A DNA stretch of 13,511 bases from CAYOEZ01 sp964402955. Lineage in GTDB: Bacteria > Chloroflexota > DTOL01 > DAOUCN01. The position numbers and the translations under genes were made by a program. Every line of letters begins with the position of its first letter. Within the stretch, counting starts at the first letter, position 1. Below, piece after piece: positions 6,810 through 13,511 of this stretch. The stretch lies in the NCBI GenBank assembly GCA_964402955.1, contig CAYOEZ010000127.1, positions 1 through 13,511 on the forward strand, in the 5' to 3' direction. The notes below the pieces were generated by a model. The model searched no databases. It worked only from the letters and a program-made list of their open reading frames with translations, and had not been told where the DNA came from.

Positions 6810-7753
6810 TTCAGAATCGATTCCACATACTCATCCGTCACTCGTTTGTTGCGCTGTATCTCGCGCCGCTTGCCCAGCATCAGGCGCAATTGGCGCAGCG
6901 CGGCAAACTGCCCGGCCAGGCGCGCCCTGGCCGACGGCTCACGCACGTGCCACAGGCTCTGCCCCGCGAAGCGCAGTTGCGCCAGAACAATGCGCGGCCA
7001 GAAGCGGCGCAGAAGCGGTCCCGGCATGTCCTTCACGATAACACTGACAAAATTGCGGCCGCAATAGTAACTGGCGAGGGGGCCGCCGCCCGTGGCGCTC
7101 AGCTTGTGATAGATGACGGCTGACGGGACAAACAGGCACGGGAAGCCTGCCAGTTGGGCGCGGAAACCCAGATCGACATCCTCACAGTAACCATAGAAGT
7201 CTTCATCGAGCAAGCCGATCTGCTCGAGCATGCTGCGCCGATAGGCGGCCGCCGCGCCGCAGGCAGAAAACGTCCACTGCGCGTCGTCGTACTGCCCCTT
7301 GTCTTGCTCCCACACGCCGCGGTTGCCCGGGACGCCATCACGCCGGTAGAAATCGCCCGCGGAATGAATGACATCGCGCCGCTCAAACAGGCGCACTTTG
7401 CTGGCAGCCATCCCGGCCTCGGGATGGGCAGCCAGCGCCCGTTTCATCTCCATCAGCCAGTTGTCGTCGGCCTCGGTGTCGTTATTGAGCAGAATGATGA
7501 CGTCGCCCTGCGCCGCGCCAATGCCGGCGTTGACAGCTCCGCTAAAGAAACGGTTCTCAGGCATGCGCAGGACGCGCACCTCAGGATACCCCTCCGCCAG
7601 CAGACGCAGCGAGCCATCGCTCGACGCATTGTCCACCAGGATCGTCTCAAATGAGCGCAATGTCTGGCGGCGCAGTGAATCGAGGCAGACGGGCAAGTGC
7701 CGTTCCCCGTTCCAATTGGGGATGATGATCGAAAAGTAGGGCTTCTCGCCCAT
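6806..7753 (-). CDS. Family 2 glycosyltransferase (rhamnosyltransferase-like)
   Basis: A 315-residue GT-A-fold enzyme resembling WbbL-type rhamnosyltransferases that add a nucleotide-activated sugar to a growing surface glycan at the inner membrane face. Visible motifs: IIPNWNG (10-16), LVDNASSDGS (39-48), LLNNDTE (88-94, the metal-binding DXD-like site), CGAAAAYRR (165-173) and YCEDVDLGFR (189-198), with the ED pair expected in the catalytic site. The C-terminal 70 or so residues are basic and probably membrane-associated. It begins 2 nt after the stop of the RmlD-like gene. Its likely ribosome binding site, GGAG about 10 nt upstream, lies within the last copy of the 15-bp repeat ending that gene. 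An RmlD-like partner makes dTDP-rhamnose a plausible donor, but this is inference. Confidence 0.88.
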   Translation of the reverse strand: MGEKPYFSIIIPNWNGERHLPVCLDSLRRQTLRSFETILVDNASSDGSLRLLAEGYPEVRVLRMPENRFFSGAVNAGIGAAQGDVIILLNNDTEADDNWLMEMKRALAAHPEAGMAASKVRLFERRDVIHSAGDFYRRDGVPGNRGVWEQDKGQYDDAQWTFSACGAAAAYRRSMLEQIGLLDEDFYGYCEDVDLGFRAQLAGFPCLFVPSAVIYHKLSATGGGPLASYYCGRNFVSVIVKDMPGPLLRRFWPRIVLAQLRFAGQSLWHVREPSARARLAGQFAALRQLRLMLGKRREIQRNKRVTDEYVESILK

Positions 7754-7755
7754 GT

Positions 7756-8631
7756 TTATTGCGCTCCAGTGCTTGGCGCTCCAGTGCTTGGCGCTCCAGT
7801 GCTTGTGGAGAGGAACTCATCCAGCGCATCCTGCCAGGGGCGCAGGAAAATGCCCAGCGCAGCGCCGCAGAAGTTCTGCAGCACCGAACAGGGCGGTTTG
7901 GGCACTGCTCCGGCGAAGGCAGCCATCGTCGTTGGCGTGACCGCAATGCGGCTGCGTCCGGTCATATCGAGCAGGCGGCGCGTCCACTCGAAGCGCGAAC
8001 ACTGGCCGCTGTTCGTGAAATGGTAGATGCCATACAGCGGGTGTTGTATCAGCGCCGCCACGGCGCGGGACAGATCGAGCGCGGAGGTCGGCGTCGCGAT
8101 CTCATCGGTCACAACCGATAGTTGCCCCCGTTCGTCGGCCAGGCGGGTCATCTTGTGGATGAAATTGCTCGCGCCGTTGCCATACAGCCACGCGGTACGC
8201 ACGATGTAGAAACGCGGGCACAGGCGCTGGGCGTACCATTCACCCGCCAGTTTGGAGCGGGCATAGACGTTCAGTGGATTCGGCGTGTCCAGTTCGCGGT
8301 ACGGAGTGGTCTGCCTGCCGTCGAAGACCTCGTTGGTGGAGATGTACAGCAGCGCCGCGCCGCTGGCAGCGCAGGCCAGCGCAAGGCTCTGCACACCCAG
8401 GGCATTGGCGCGGAAGGCCTTGTCCGGGTTGCGCTCGCAACCGGCCGTGTCGGTATAGGCGGCAGCGTTGATCACGACGTCAGGGGCGAACTCGGTGATC
8501 GTTTGCCGCGCCGCCGCGTAATCGGCAACGTCCAGCTCGGGCAGATCGCCTCCCGCCAGCGTGTGTTCGGCCAGCGCATCGATCAGCGCCCGTCCCAGTT
8601 GCCCTCGATTTCCCGCGATGAAAATGCGCAT
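7756..8631 (-). CDS. rfbD: dTDP-4-dehydrorhamnose reductase-like SDR protein
   Basis: A 291-residue extended short-chain reductase of the RmlD type, which makes dTDP-L-rhamnose from the 4-keto intermediate using NAD(P)H. The nucleotide loop GNRGQLG is at 7-13, NAAAYTDTAGCE at 55-66, the catalytic YARSK at 123-127 (Tyr123, Lys127) and PTSALDLS at 181-188. STNEVFDG (98-105) differs from the common STDYVFDG of RmlD, so a related keto-sugar reductase remains possible. I chose ATG 8631, with GGAG 5 nt upstream, over an upstream in-frame start that would add nine atypical residues. The C-terminus ends in a repetitive STGAP tail beyond the normal domain end. No rfbA, rfbB or rfbC is in the window, so the substrate must be made elsewhere. 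Confidence 0.8.
   Translation of the reverse strand: MRIFIAGNRGQLGRALIDALAEHTLAGGDLPELDVADYAAARQTITEFAPDVVINAAAYTDTAGCERNPDKAFRANALGVQSLALACAASGAALLYISTNEVFDGRQTTPYRELDTPNPLNVYARSKLAGEWYAQRLCPRFYIVRTAWLYGNGASNFIHKMTRLADERGQLSVVTDEIATPTSALDLSRAVAALIQHPLYGIYHFTNSGQCSRFEWTRRLLDMTGRSRIAVTPTTMAAFAGAVPKPPCSVLQNFCGAALGIFLRPWQDALDEFLSTSTGAPSTGAPSTGAQ
7761..7805 (-). repeat. Three perfect 15-bp tandem repeats at the 3' end of rfbD
   Basis: GCGCTCCAGTGCTTG occurs three times with no mismatch (7761-7775, 7776-7790, 7791-7805). On the coding strand it encodes STGAP twice and a final STGAQ just before the stop. Each unit carries a GGAG on the coding strand. The copy nearest the stop lies about 10 nt before the GT2 start codon and is its only visible Shine-Dalgarno candidate. 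Confidence 0.97.
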
Positions 8632-8652
8632 CGAAACTCCAAATGTCACGAG

Positions 8653-8720
8653 AACCACAGATGAAGGCAGACAAGCACGTTCGGTAGATCAGCGCCGTTG
8701 CTGCACACTCATCTGTGGTT
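8653..8720. repeat. 12-bp inverted repeat between argG and rfbD
   Basis: AACCACAGATGA (8653-8664) is exactly inverted as TCATCTGTGGTT (8709-8720), with 44 nt between. It fills most of the 102-nt gap between argG and rfbD. The long loop and absence of a T-run argue against an intrinsic terminator. The arm resembles the ACCACAGATGAA-type repeat seen between genes in several phyla, so a small decayed repeat element is likely. I see no clear promoter for rfbD in this gap. Confidence 0.8.
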
Positions 8721-8733
8721 TCACACTGCGAGC

Positions 8734-10041
8734 TTAGTCTTCTTCAGGAATGGCGTCCATCTTGTGCGGTGGAATACTCTCGCCGACATCCAGCTTGTCC
8801 TTGCTTAAGATCGGCGGCGCGATCGAAGGTACCTCAGCCGGCGGCTCCTGCAGCATCTGCACTTCCGCCTGCACCTTCAATGGCAAACCCCAGAGCTTGA
8901 TGAAGCCAATCGCGGCTGAGTGATCAAACTGGTCAGTCCGGTCGTAGGTCGCCAAAGACAGACTATAGAGAGAGCGTGGCGACTTGCGCCCAACCACAGT
9001 GCATGTGCCACGGTGCAGCCTGACCCGAATCGTACCCGAGACGTGCCGCTGCGAGCTGGCAACGTAGGCAGCCAGGTCCTGATGCAGCGAGGAGAACCAC
9101 ATGCCCTCATAGATGAGCTGGGCATAGCGCTCGGCGACCCCTACCTTGAAACGCGCTGCATCCTTGGTCATGGTCAGATCTTCGAGCGAACTGTGCGCCA
9201 TGTGCAGGATAACCGCTGCCGGCGCTTCGTAGATTTCGCGTGACTTGATGCCGACGAGGCGGTTCTCGACGTGGTCGATACGGCCCACACCGTAGTCGCC
9301 GCCGACCTTCGTCAGGTACTCGATCAGCTCAACGCCCCCCATCTTCTTGCCATCGAGCGCCAGCGGGATGCCCTTCTCGAACTCGATTTCCATATAGCAA
9401 GGCTCAGCCGGCGTCTTGTCGGGCGACTTGGTCCAGGCAAATACCTCTTCTGGCGGCTCCGTCCAGGGATCTTCAAGAATACCGCACTCGATGCTGCGGC
9501 CCCACAGATTCAGATCGATGCTGTATGGCCCGCCAGCGCTGACCGAAATCGGGATATTGTTCTTGCGTGCATACTCGACTTCGTCATCACGCGTCATGCG
9601 CCACTCACGAACAGGGGCAATGATCTTGAGATCGGGAGCGAGCGACATGATCGAGACGTCAAAACGCACCTGATCGTTGCCTTTGCCTGTCGAGCCGTGG
9701 GCAACGTACTTGGCGTCCTCAGAGCGGGCGACGTCAACAAGCAGCTTGGCAATGAGCGGCCGGGCCAGCGCCGTTGCCAGCGGATAGACGCCCTCGTACA
9801 TTGCACTCGCCTGCAGGGCCGGCCACAGGAAATAGTGAACAAACGGCTCCTTGGCGTCCACAACCAGGGCTTTCTTCGCGCCAATCTTGAGCGCCTTGGC
9901 TTGAATCGCAGCCAGCTCGCGCTCGTTTCCCACATCGATGGTCACCGTGATCACGTCCAGACCATACTTCTCCGGTATCCAGCGAATAGAGACCGATGTA
10001 TCCAACCCGCCCGAGTACGCGAGTATAACTTTATCAGCCAT
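8734..10041 (-). CDS. argG: Argininosuccinate synthase
   Basis: A 435-residue cytosolic enzyme joining citrulline and aspartate with ATP cleavage to AMP and PPi. The ATP pyrophosphatase P-loop AYSGGLDTSV is at 8-17. HGSTGKGNDQVRF (115-127) and SAGGPYSIDLNLWGRSIE (168-185) bind aspartate, citrulline and ATP, and YEGMWFSSLH is at 311-320. The start has TGAGGAG 8 nt upstream. The conserved fold ends near GFIKLWGLPLKVQAEV (379-394). About 40 further residues, rich in Pro, Glu and Asp, form a tail longer than in many family members. The gene lies 66 nt after argD in the same direction and probably belongs to the same operon. argH, the next enzyme, is not in the window. Confidence 0.97.
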   Translation of the reverse strand: MADKVILAYSGGLDTSVSIRWIPEKYGLDVITVTIDVGNERELAAIQAKALKIGAKKALVVDAKEPFVHYFLWPALQASAMYEGVYPLATALARPLIAKLLVDVARSEDAKYVAHGSTGKGNDQVRFDVSIMSLAPDLKIIAPVREWRMTRDDEVEYARKNNIPISVSAGGPYSIDLNLWGRSIECGILEDPWTEPPEEVFAWTKSPDKTPAEPCYMEIEFEKGIPLALDGKKMGGVELIEYLTKVGGDYGVGRIDHVENRLVGIKSREIYEAPAAVILHMAHSSLEDLTMTKDAARFKVGVAERYAQLIYEGMWFSSLHQDLAAYVASSQRHVSGTIRVRLHRGTCTVVGRKSPRSLYSLSLATYDRTDQFDHSAAIGFIKLWGLPLKVQAEVQMLQEPPAEVPSIAPPILSKDKLDVGESIPPHKMDAIPEED

Positions 10042-10107
10042 CGAGTCTTCTCCTCAGATTATCGCAGACTGGCGACGTCATGGAGACGCCACACATCTCT
10101 CACTTCC

Positions 10108-11280
10108 CTATAGAACCGATGCCAGGATGTCGACCGCCGTGTCCGCTTCTTGCTCGGTCAGAATCAGCGGCGGCACCATGCGCAGCGTCTTCGATCCCGT
10201 TGCATTGAGAATCAGGCCCTTGTCCAGCGCCTTGACGACGACGTCTTTCGCCATCTCTTCGCCGAAGTCAGTGCCCACCATCAGGCCGACGCCGCGCACC
10301 TCGGTGAGGACGCTCTTCCTGGCTTTCAGGTCCTCGAGACGGCTGACCAGGTGCGCGCCCATGCGCGACGCGTTGTCCCAGAGCTTGTTGTCGATGACAT
10401 AGCGCAATACGGCCAGCCCGGTTGCAGCCGCCAGCGGATTGCCGCCGAATGTCGTGCCATGTTCGCCAGCCTGAAAGACGGATGCCCGCTCCTTGGCCGC
10501 GATCACACCGATCGGCACACCGCCCGCCGTTCCTTTGGCCAGCGTGAAGATGTCAGGCTCGACGCCGAAGTGCTGGTAGCCAAACAGCGTGCCCGTGCGG
10601 CCGATGCCGGTCTGGATCTCGTCAAAGATGAGCAGCAGGTTCTGTTTGTCGCACCACTCGCGCAGCAGTTCAAGATAGCGTTTGCGGGCCGGGTGCACGC
10701 CGCTCTCACCCTGCACCGGCTCGACCAAAATGGCCGCCGTCTTCTCGGACGTCGCCTCACGCAGTGAAATCATGTCATTGAAAGGCACCTGTTTGAAGCC
10801 GTCAGGCATAGGCTCGAAGGGCGCCTGGTACTTGGGCTGCCCGGTCGCGGCCAGAGTCGCCAGCGTGCGGCCATGGAAGGACGACTTCATGCTGATGACT
10901 TCGTAGGCGCCGTTGCGGTTGGCCTTGCCCCACTTACGCGCCAGCTTGATAGCGCCTTCGTTCGCTTCGGCGCCGCTGTTGCAGAAGAAGACACGGCTGG
11001 CGCACGAATTCTCGACCAGCAGCCTGGCCAGCTCGATCTGCGGAATCGTGTAGTAGAGGTTGCTCGTGTGTATCAGCGTCGTACTCTGCCGCGCAATCGC
11101 CTCGGTCACCGCCGGGTGGCAATGGCCCAGGACGTTGACCGCGATGCCGGCGACCATGTCCAGATACTTCTTACCTGTTGTGTCCCACACCCAACAGCCC
11201 TGTCCGCGCTCCAACACAATGGGCAGGCGGGCATAGGTGGGCATGATGTATTGTTTCTCTAGTTCCATCCAGTCAGTCAT
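10108..11280 (-). CDS. argD: Acetylornithine aminotransferase
   Basis: A 390-residue PLP-dependent class III aminotransferase that makes N-acetylornithine from N-acetylglutamate semialdehyde with glutamate as amino donor; many members also serve lysine synthesis. NSGAEANEGA is at 101-110, SFHGRT at 134-139, FDEIQTGIGRTG at 219-230 (Asp220 contacts the PLP ring nitrogen), and TLAKGTAGGVPIG at 247-258 gives the PLP lysine as Lys249. THis fold continues to TFGGNPLAAA at 277-286. AGGAG lies 7 nt before ATG 11280; ATG 11268 (MELEKQ) is a possible alternative. The 216-nt gap from argB contains a hairpin repeat but no obvious promoter. A place between argB and argG supports argD over other class III aminotransferases. 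Confidence 0.95.
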   Translation of the reverse strand: MTDWMELEKQYIMPTYARLPIVLERGQGCWVWDTTGKKYLDMVAGIAVNVLGHCHPAVTEAIARQSTTLIHTSNLYYTIPQIELARLLVENSCASRVFFCNSGAEANEGAIKLARKWGKANRNGAYEVISMKSSFHGRTLATLAATGQPKYQAPFEPMPDGFKQVPFNDMISLREATSEKTAAILVEPVQGESGVHPARKRYLELLREWCDKQNLLLIFDEIQTGIGRTGTLFGYQHFGVEPDIFTLAKGTAGGVPIGVIAAKERASVFQAGEHGTTFGGNPLAAATGLAVLRYVIDNKLWDNASRMGAHLVSRLEDLKARKSVLTEVRGVGLMVGTDFGEEMAKDVVVKALDKGLILNATGSKTLRMVPPLILTEQEADTAVDILASVL

Positions 11281-11380
11281 CTATCATCTCCTGAGGAGGT
11301 TCGTCTTCAGACGATTCATCGCCGTTGCTGTGTTCTGAGTGCCGCTACCACTACCGTGCATCAGTCAGGACGGCCTTCTT

Positions 11381-11448
11381 CACCGCCGAGACGCTGAGAA
11401 CACAGAGAAAAAAGGCAAGAACTCAGCGCTCTCTGCGTCTCTGCGGTG
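11381..11448. repeat. Hairpin repeat element between argB and argD
   Basis: The left arm (11381-11399, beginning CACCGCCGAGACGCTGAGA) pairs with the right arm (11430-11448) at 17 of 19 positions. The spacer holds an A-run (GAGAAAAAAGG). The CACCGC..GAGACGC..GAGA arm with an A-rich centre is a form I recognise from small non-coding repeats found between genes in Chloroflexota and other phyla. It lies within the argB-argD gap and would be transcribed in the operon mRNA. The rest of the gap shows no gene. Confidence 0.8.
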
Positions 11449-11496
11449 GATTCACGCCCTCGAAGATGAAAAGTGCAGTAGCAGTATTACAAGCCG

Positions 11497-12387
11497 TTAC
11501 TGCATGCTCTTCACAAGGGTATCGATGTTGACCGTATTGTCCAGCCCATTTTCCTCGGTGGTCGTGATCATTGTGCCGACGCCGCCGGTCGTGAACAGCT
11601 CGCGCACCAGGGCATGGGAGACACGGCCATCGATGATATGGGCGCGTCGCACCCCGTCCAGCGCGCGCAGGCAAGCTTGCACCTTGGGAATCATGCCGCC
11701 TGAGACAACACCCGACTGGATTAGCTCCTCCACCTTGGCCCGCGCAATGCGGGAGATCAGATGGCCATCCTTGTCTTTGACACCAGCAACATCCGTCAGA
11801 CAGATCAGCTTCTCCGCCTGCAGCGCAGCAGCGATCTCGCCCGCAGCCGTGTCAGCATTGAGGTTGAGCGACTTCCCGTCCTCGCCGCTGCCGATAGGTG
11901 CAATCACGACCACGTAGCCGCACTTGACCAGTGTATCGAGCAGGTCAAGATTGACATGCGTCACCTCGCCCACCAGCCCCAGGTCGGGGCTCAGCGGGCG
12001 CGCCTCGATCATCCGCCCATCCAGACCACTGATGCCGACCGCCCGCACACCCAGCGCGTTCAGCGATGAGACCAGATCGGTGTTCACCTTGCCCACCAGT
12101 GCCATGCGCACCACATCCATCGTCTCTTCATCGGTCACGCGCAAGCCGCGCACGAACTGCGCCTTCTTGCCGATACGCGCCAGCCAGTCCGTGATGACGC
12201 TGCCCCCGCCATGAACGAGCACCGGCTGGATGTTCAGATTCTTGAGCAGCACAATGTCCTGAAGCGTGGTATCCTCACTGCCCAACGTGCTGCCGCCCAG
12301 CTTGATGACCACGGTCTTGCCGGCGAAGTAATTGATATACGGCAATGCCTCAAGCAGAGCCGCTGAGAGATTCTCACTTCCCGTCAT
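11497..12387 (-). CDS. argB: Acetylglutamate kinase
   Basis: A 296-residue amino-acid kinase that phosphorylates N-acetylglutamate, the usual controlled step of the acetylated ornithine route. VVIKLGGSTL is at 26-35 (Lys29), the substrate loop VHGGG at 58-62, GLRVTDEETM at 81-90, NLNADTAAGEIAAAL at 175-189 (Asp179), and SGGMIPK at 229-235 (Lys235 near the transferred phosphate). The 20 residues before the first strand (LLEALPYINYFAGK) match the extra N-terminal helix of arginine-inhibited enzymes. The C-terminal HALVRELFTTGGVGTMI (258-274) resembles their arginine-site signature. About 22 residues follow the usual end. The start overlaps the stop of the GNAT gene as ATGA, with AAGGAA 5 nt upstream. 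Feedback inhibition by arginine is inferred, not shown. Confidence 0.96.
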   Translation of the reverse strand: MTGSENLSAALLEALPYINYFAGKTVVIKLGGSTLGSEDTTLQDIVLLKNLNIQPVLVHGGGSVITDWLARIGKKAQFVRGLRVTDEETMDVVRMALVGKVNTDLVSSLNALGVRAVGISGLDGRMIEARPLSPDLGLVGEVTHVNLDLLDTLVKCGYVVVIAPIGSGEDGKSLNLNADTAAGEIAAALQAEKLICLTDVAGVKDKDGHLISRIARAKVEELIQSGVVSGGMIPKVQACLRALDGVRRAHIIDGRVSHALVRELFTTGGVGTMITTTEENGLDNTVNIDTLVKSMQ

Positions 12388-12827
12388 GATAGTTCCTTCC
12401 CCATGATGATCACATCATTGGTCATGTCGTCCCACCCCATATGCTCGTAGAACGGCATGGCGCTCGGGTTGGTCTTGTGCACCAACAGGTAGCACTTGCG
12501 GCAGCCTTTGGCCTTGAGACGATCCTCCACCTCGGCCATTAGCCGATGCCCCAGTCCCTGCTCTCGATAGGCCGGGGCGACGGCCAGGTGATACACCATA
12601 CCGCGCCGCCCATCAAACCCGCCGATGACCGTGCCGACAATCTGCCCGCCATCCTCAGCAACTAAGAACAGGTCAGGATCGCGTGCCACCTTCTTGGCAA
12701 TCTCCTCCGGTGTGTCCGACATGCCTATGCCCAGGCCCCGTTCGATGCTGCTCCAGAAAGCATAGACAGTGTCGTACTCTGCCAGTGCAAACTGGCGCAG
12801 AGTGATGCTATTATGTTGTGTATGCAC
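12384..12827 (-). CDS. GNAT-family N-acetyltransferase within the arg cluster
   Basis: A 147-residue single-domain GNAT protein. It transfers acetyl from acetyl-CoA to an amine; the substrate is not readable from sequence. The N-terminal SITLRQFALAEYDTVYAFW is a normal domain start. VYHLAVAPAYREQGLGHRL (78-96) contains motif A with the pyrophosphate-binding R-E-Q-G-L-G at 88-93. NPSAMPFYEHMGW (120-132) is motif B. The start is GTG at 12827, overlapping the argJ 3' end by 17 nt; no ATG lies nearby and the best SD-like run is about 16 nt upstream, so translation may depend on ribosomes finishing argJ. It overlaps argB by 4 nt. This tight setting suggests an arginine role, perhaps acetylglutamate synthase, but the sequence also resembles general YpeA-type acetyltransferases. 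Confidence 0.88.
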   Translation of the reverse strand: MHTQHNSITLRQFALAEYDTVYAFWSSIERGLGIGMSDTPEEIAKKVARDPDLFLVAEDGGQIVGTVIGGFDGRRGMVYHLAVAPAYREQGLGHRLMAEVEDRLKAKGCRKCYLLVHKTNPSAMPFYEHMGWDDMTNDVIIMGKELS

Positions 12828-13511
12828 TGTTAAAGGTCACATACTCCTCGCTCATGTCGCAACCCCAGGCGGTCGCCTCTGCCAGCCCCAGGTGCAGGTC
12901 AACAGTGATGGACACGGCTTCTTTGACAAGCAAGTCGTGCGCTGCACTGGCATCATAGCTGAGGGGCTGCCCGTTGCGCATGAGCATGATGTCGCCAACG
13001 GCCACGTCCAGGCGCGCCTGATCCATCAAGGCGCCACTGCGACCGGCCGCTGCGGCGATGCGACCCCAGTTGGGGTCGGCTCCATGCACTGCACATTTGG
13101 TCAGGTTGGAGGAGACGATCGTTCGTGCCGCGCGGCGGGCATCATCGAGCGATACCGCACCGCGCACCGTCACCTCAACCAAACGCGTCGCACCCTCACC
13201 ATCACCGGCAATCGCTTTCGCCAGGTGCAGACAGACCATATCGAGAGCGTCCTGGAAGCGCGTCGCCGCCGCCGTTCCCTGGCGAATCGGCTCGTTGCCA
13301 GCCAGGCCGCTGGCGAGCGCAAGAAGAGTATCGTTGGTGCTCATGTCGCCGTCAATGGAGATCATGTTGAACGTGCGATCGGCGGACTTGCGCAGCGCCT
13401 CCCGCAGGCAGCCTGGCCCCACAGCCGCGTCAATCGTGACAAACCCCAGCATGGTCACCATCTGGGGGTGAATCATGCCGGCGCCCTTGGCCCGGCAGCC
13501 CACGGTACACC
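12811..13511 (-). CDS. argJ: ArgJ, ornithine acetyltransferase (C-terminal part, cut by window edge)
   Basis: ArgJ recycles acetyl from N-acetylornithine to glutamate; bifunctional forms also use acetyl-CoA. The frame stays open to the right edge, so most of the alpha chain and the true start lie outside. The visible GTG at 13503 is not the start, because TVGC..AKGAGMI continues the family sequence upstream. The self-cleavage region reads GMIHPQMVTML, and the Thr nucleophile codon is 13455-13453. The residue before it is Val instead of the usual Ala. Downstream, SIDGDMSTNDT, LTKCAVHGADPNWGRI and the C-terminal CDMSEEYVTFNSAYTT are typical of the beta chain, and the C-terminus is complete. The 3' end overlaps the GNAT gene by 17 nt. 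Confidence 0.95.
   Translation of the reverse strand, partial: CTVGCRAKGAGMIHPQMVTMLGFVTIDAAVGPGCLREALRKSADRTFNMISIDGDMSTNDTLLALASGLAGNEPIRQGTAAATRFQDALDMVCLHLAKAIAGDGEGATRLVEVTVRGAVSLDDARRAARTIVSSNLTKCAVHGADPNWGRIAAAAGRSGALMDQARLDVAVGDIMLMRNGQPLSYDASAAHDLLVKEAVSITVDLHLGLAEATAWGCDMSEEYVTFNSAYTT

Noticed and set aside
8653..8720. Inverted repeat as an intrinsic terminator of argG
   Set aside because: The loop is 44 nt and no T-run follows on the minus strand.
9271..10113. Plus-strand frame of 280 codons opposite argG
   Set aside because: It is antisense to the strongly conserved argG sequence and has no recognisable domain.
1..13511. Defence system, prophage or mobile island
   Set aside because: Every supported gene is a metabolic, quality-control or glycan gene. 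No nuclease, recombinase, toxin-antitoxin pair or phage protein is seen, and there are no target-site duplications or composition jumps.

Overview
The window looks like an ordinary GC-rich bacterial chromosome segment. Codon use is similar throughout, genes are tightly packed, and I see no transposase, integrase, phage gene, tRNA, rRNA or CRISPR array. The style of the argB product, the DUF2142-like membrane protein and the small hairpin repeats between genes suggest Chloroflexota. That is recognition by eye, not a database result, and I hold it only moderately.

Left arm (about 1-4709, all + strand): a leader with an extended -10 promoter, then guaB (IMP dehydrogenase), ftcD (stand-alone glutamate formimidoyltransferase) and a Gfo/Idh/MocA-family oxidoreductase. 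A second, near-consensus sigma70-type promoter begins right after the oxidoreductase stop codon. It drives an FmdB-type zinc-ribbon protein with a tandem-repeat tail, followed by dtd (D-aminoacyl-tRNA deacylase), whose start overlaps the previous stop by 4 nt.

Right arm (4718-13511, all - strand, transcribed right to left): argJ (N-terminus beyond the window edge), a GNAT acetyltransferase, argB, argD and argG. A three-gene cell-surface sugar module follows: an RmlD-like reductase, a GT2 glycosyltransferase and a polytopic GT-C/DUF2142-like protein. Last is hpt (hypoxanthine phosphoribosyltransferase). The arms converge with only 8 nt between the dtd and hpt stop codons.

Functionally, argJ, argB, argD and argG cover acetyl-cycling ornithine synthesis plus the argininosuccinate step; argC, argF and argH are not here. 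The embedded GNAT gene could supply acetylglutamate. guaB and hpt are the de novo and salvage sides of purine nucleotide supply, and ftcD feeds or repairs the folate one-carbon pool that purine synthesis uses.

I did not find a clearly new biological system. The points most worth a second look are the short GNAT as a candidate acetylglutamate synthase, a Val-Thr instead of Ala-Thr ArgJ cleavage site, an in-frame 15-bp repeat that appears to supply the ribosome binding site of the next gene, a similar 15-bp repeat tail in the FmdB protein, the stand-alone ftcD, and three hairpin-type intergenic repeats.
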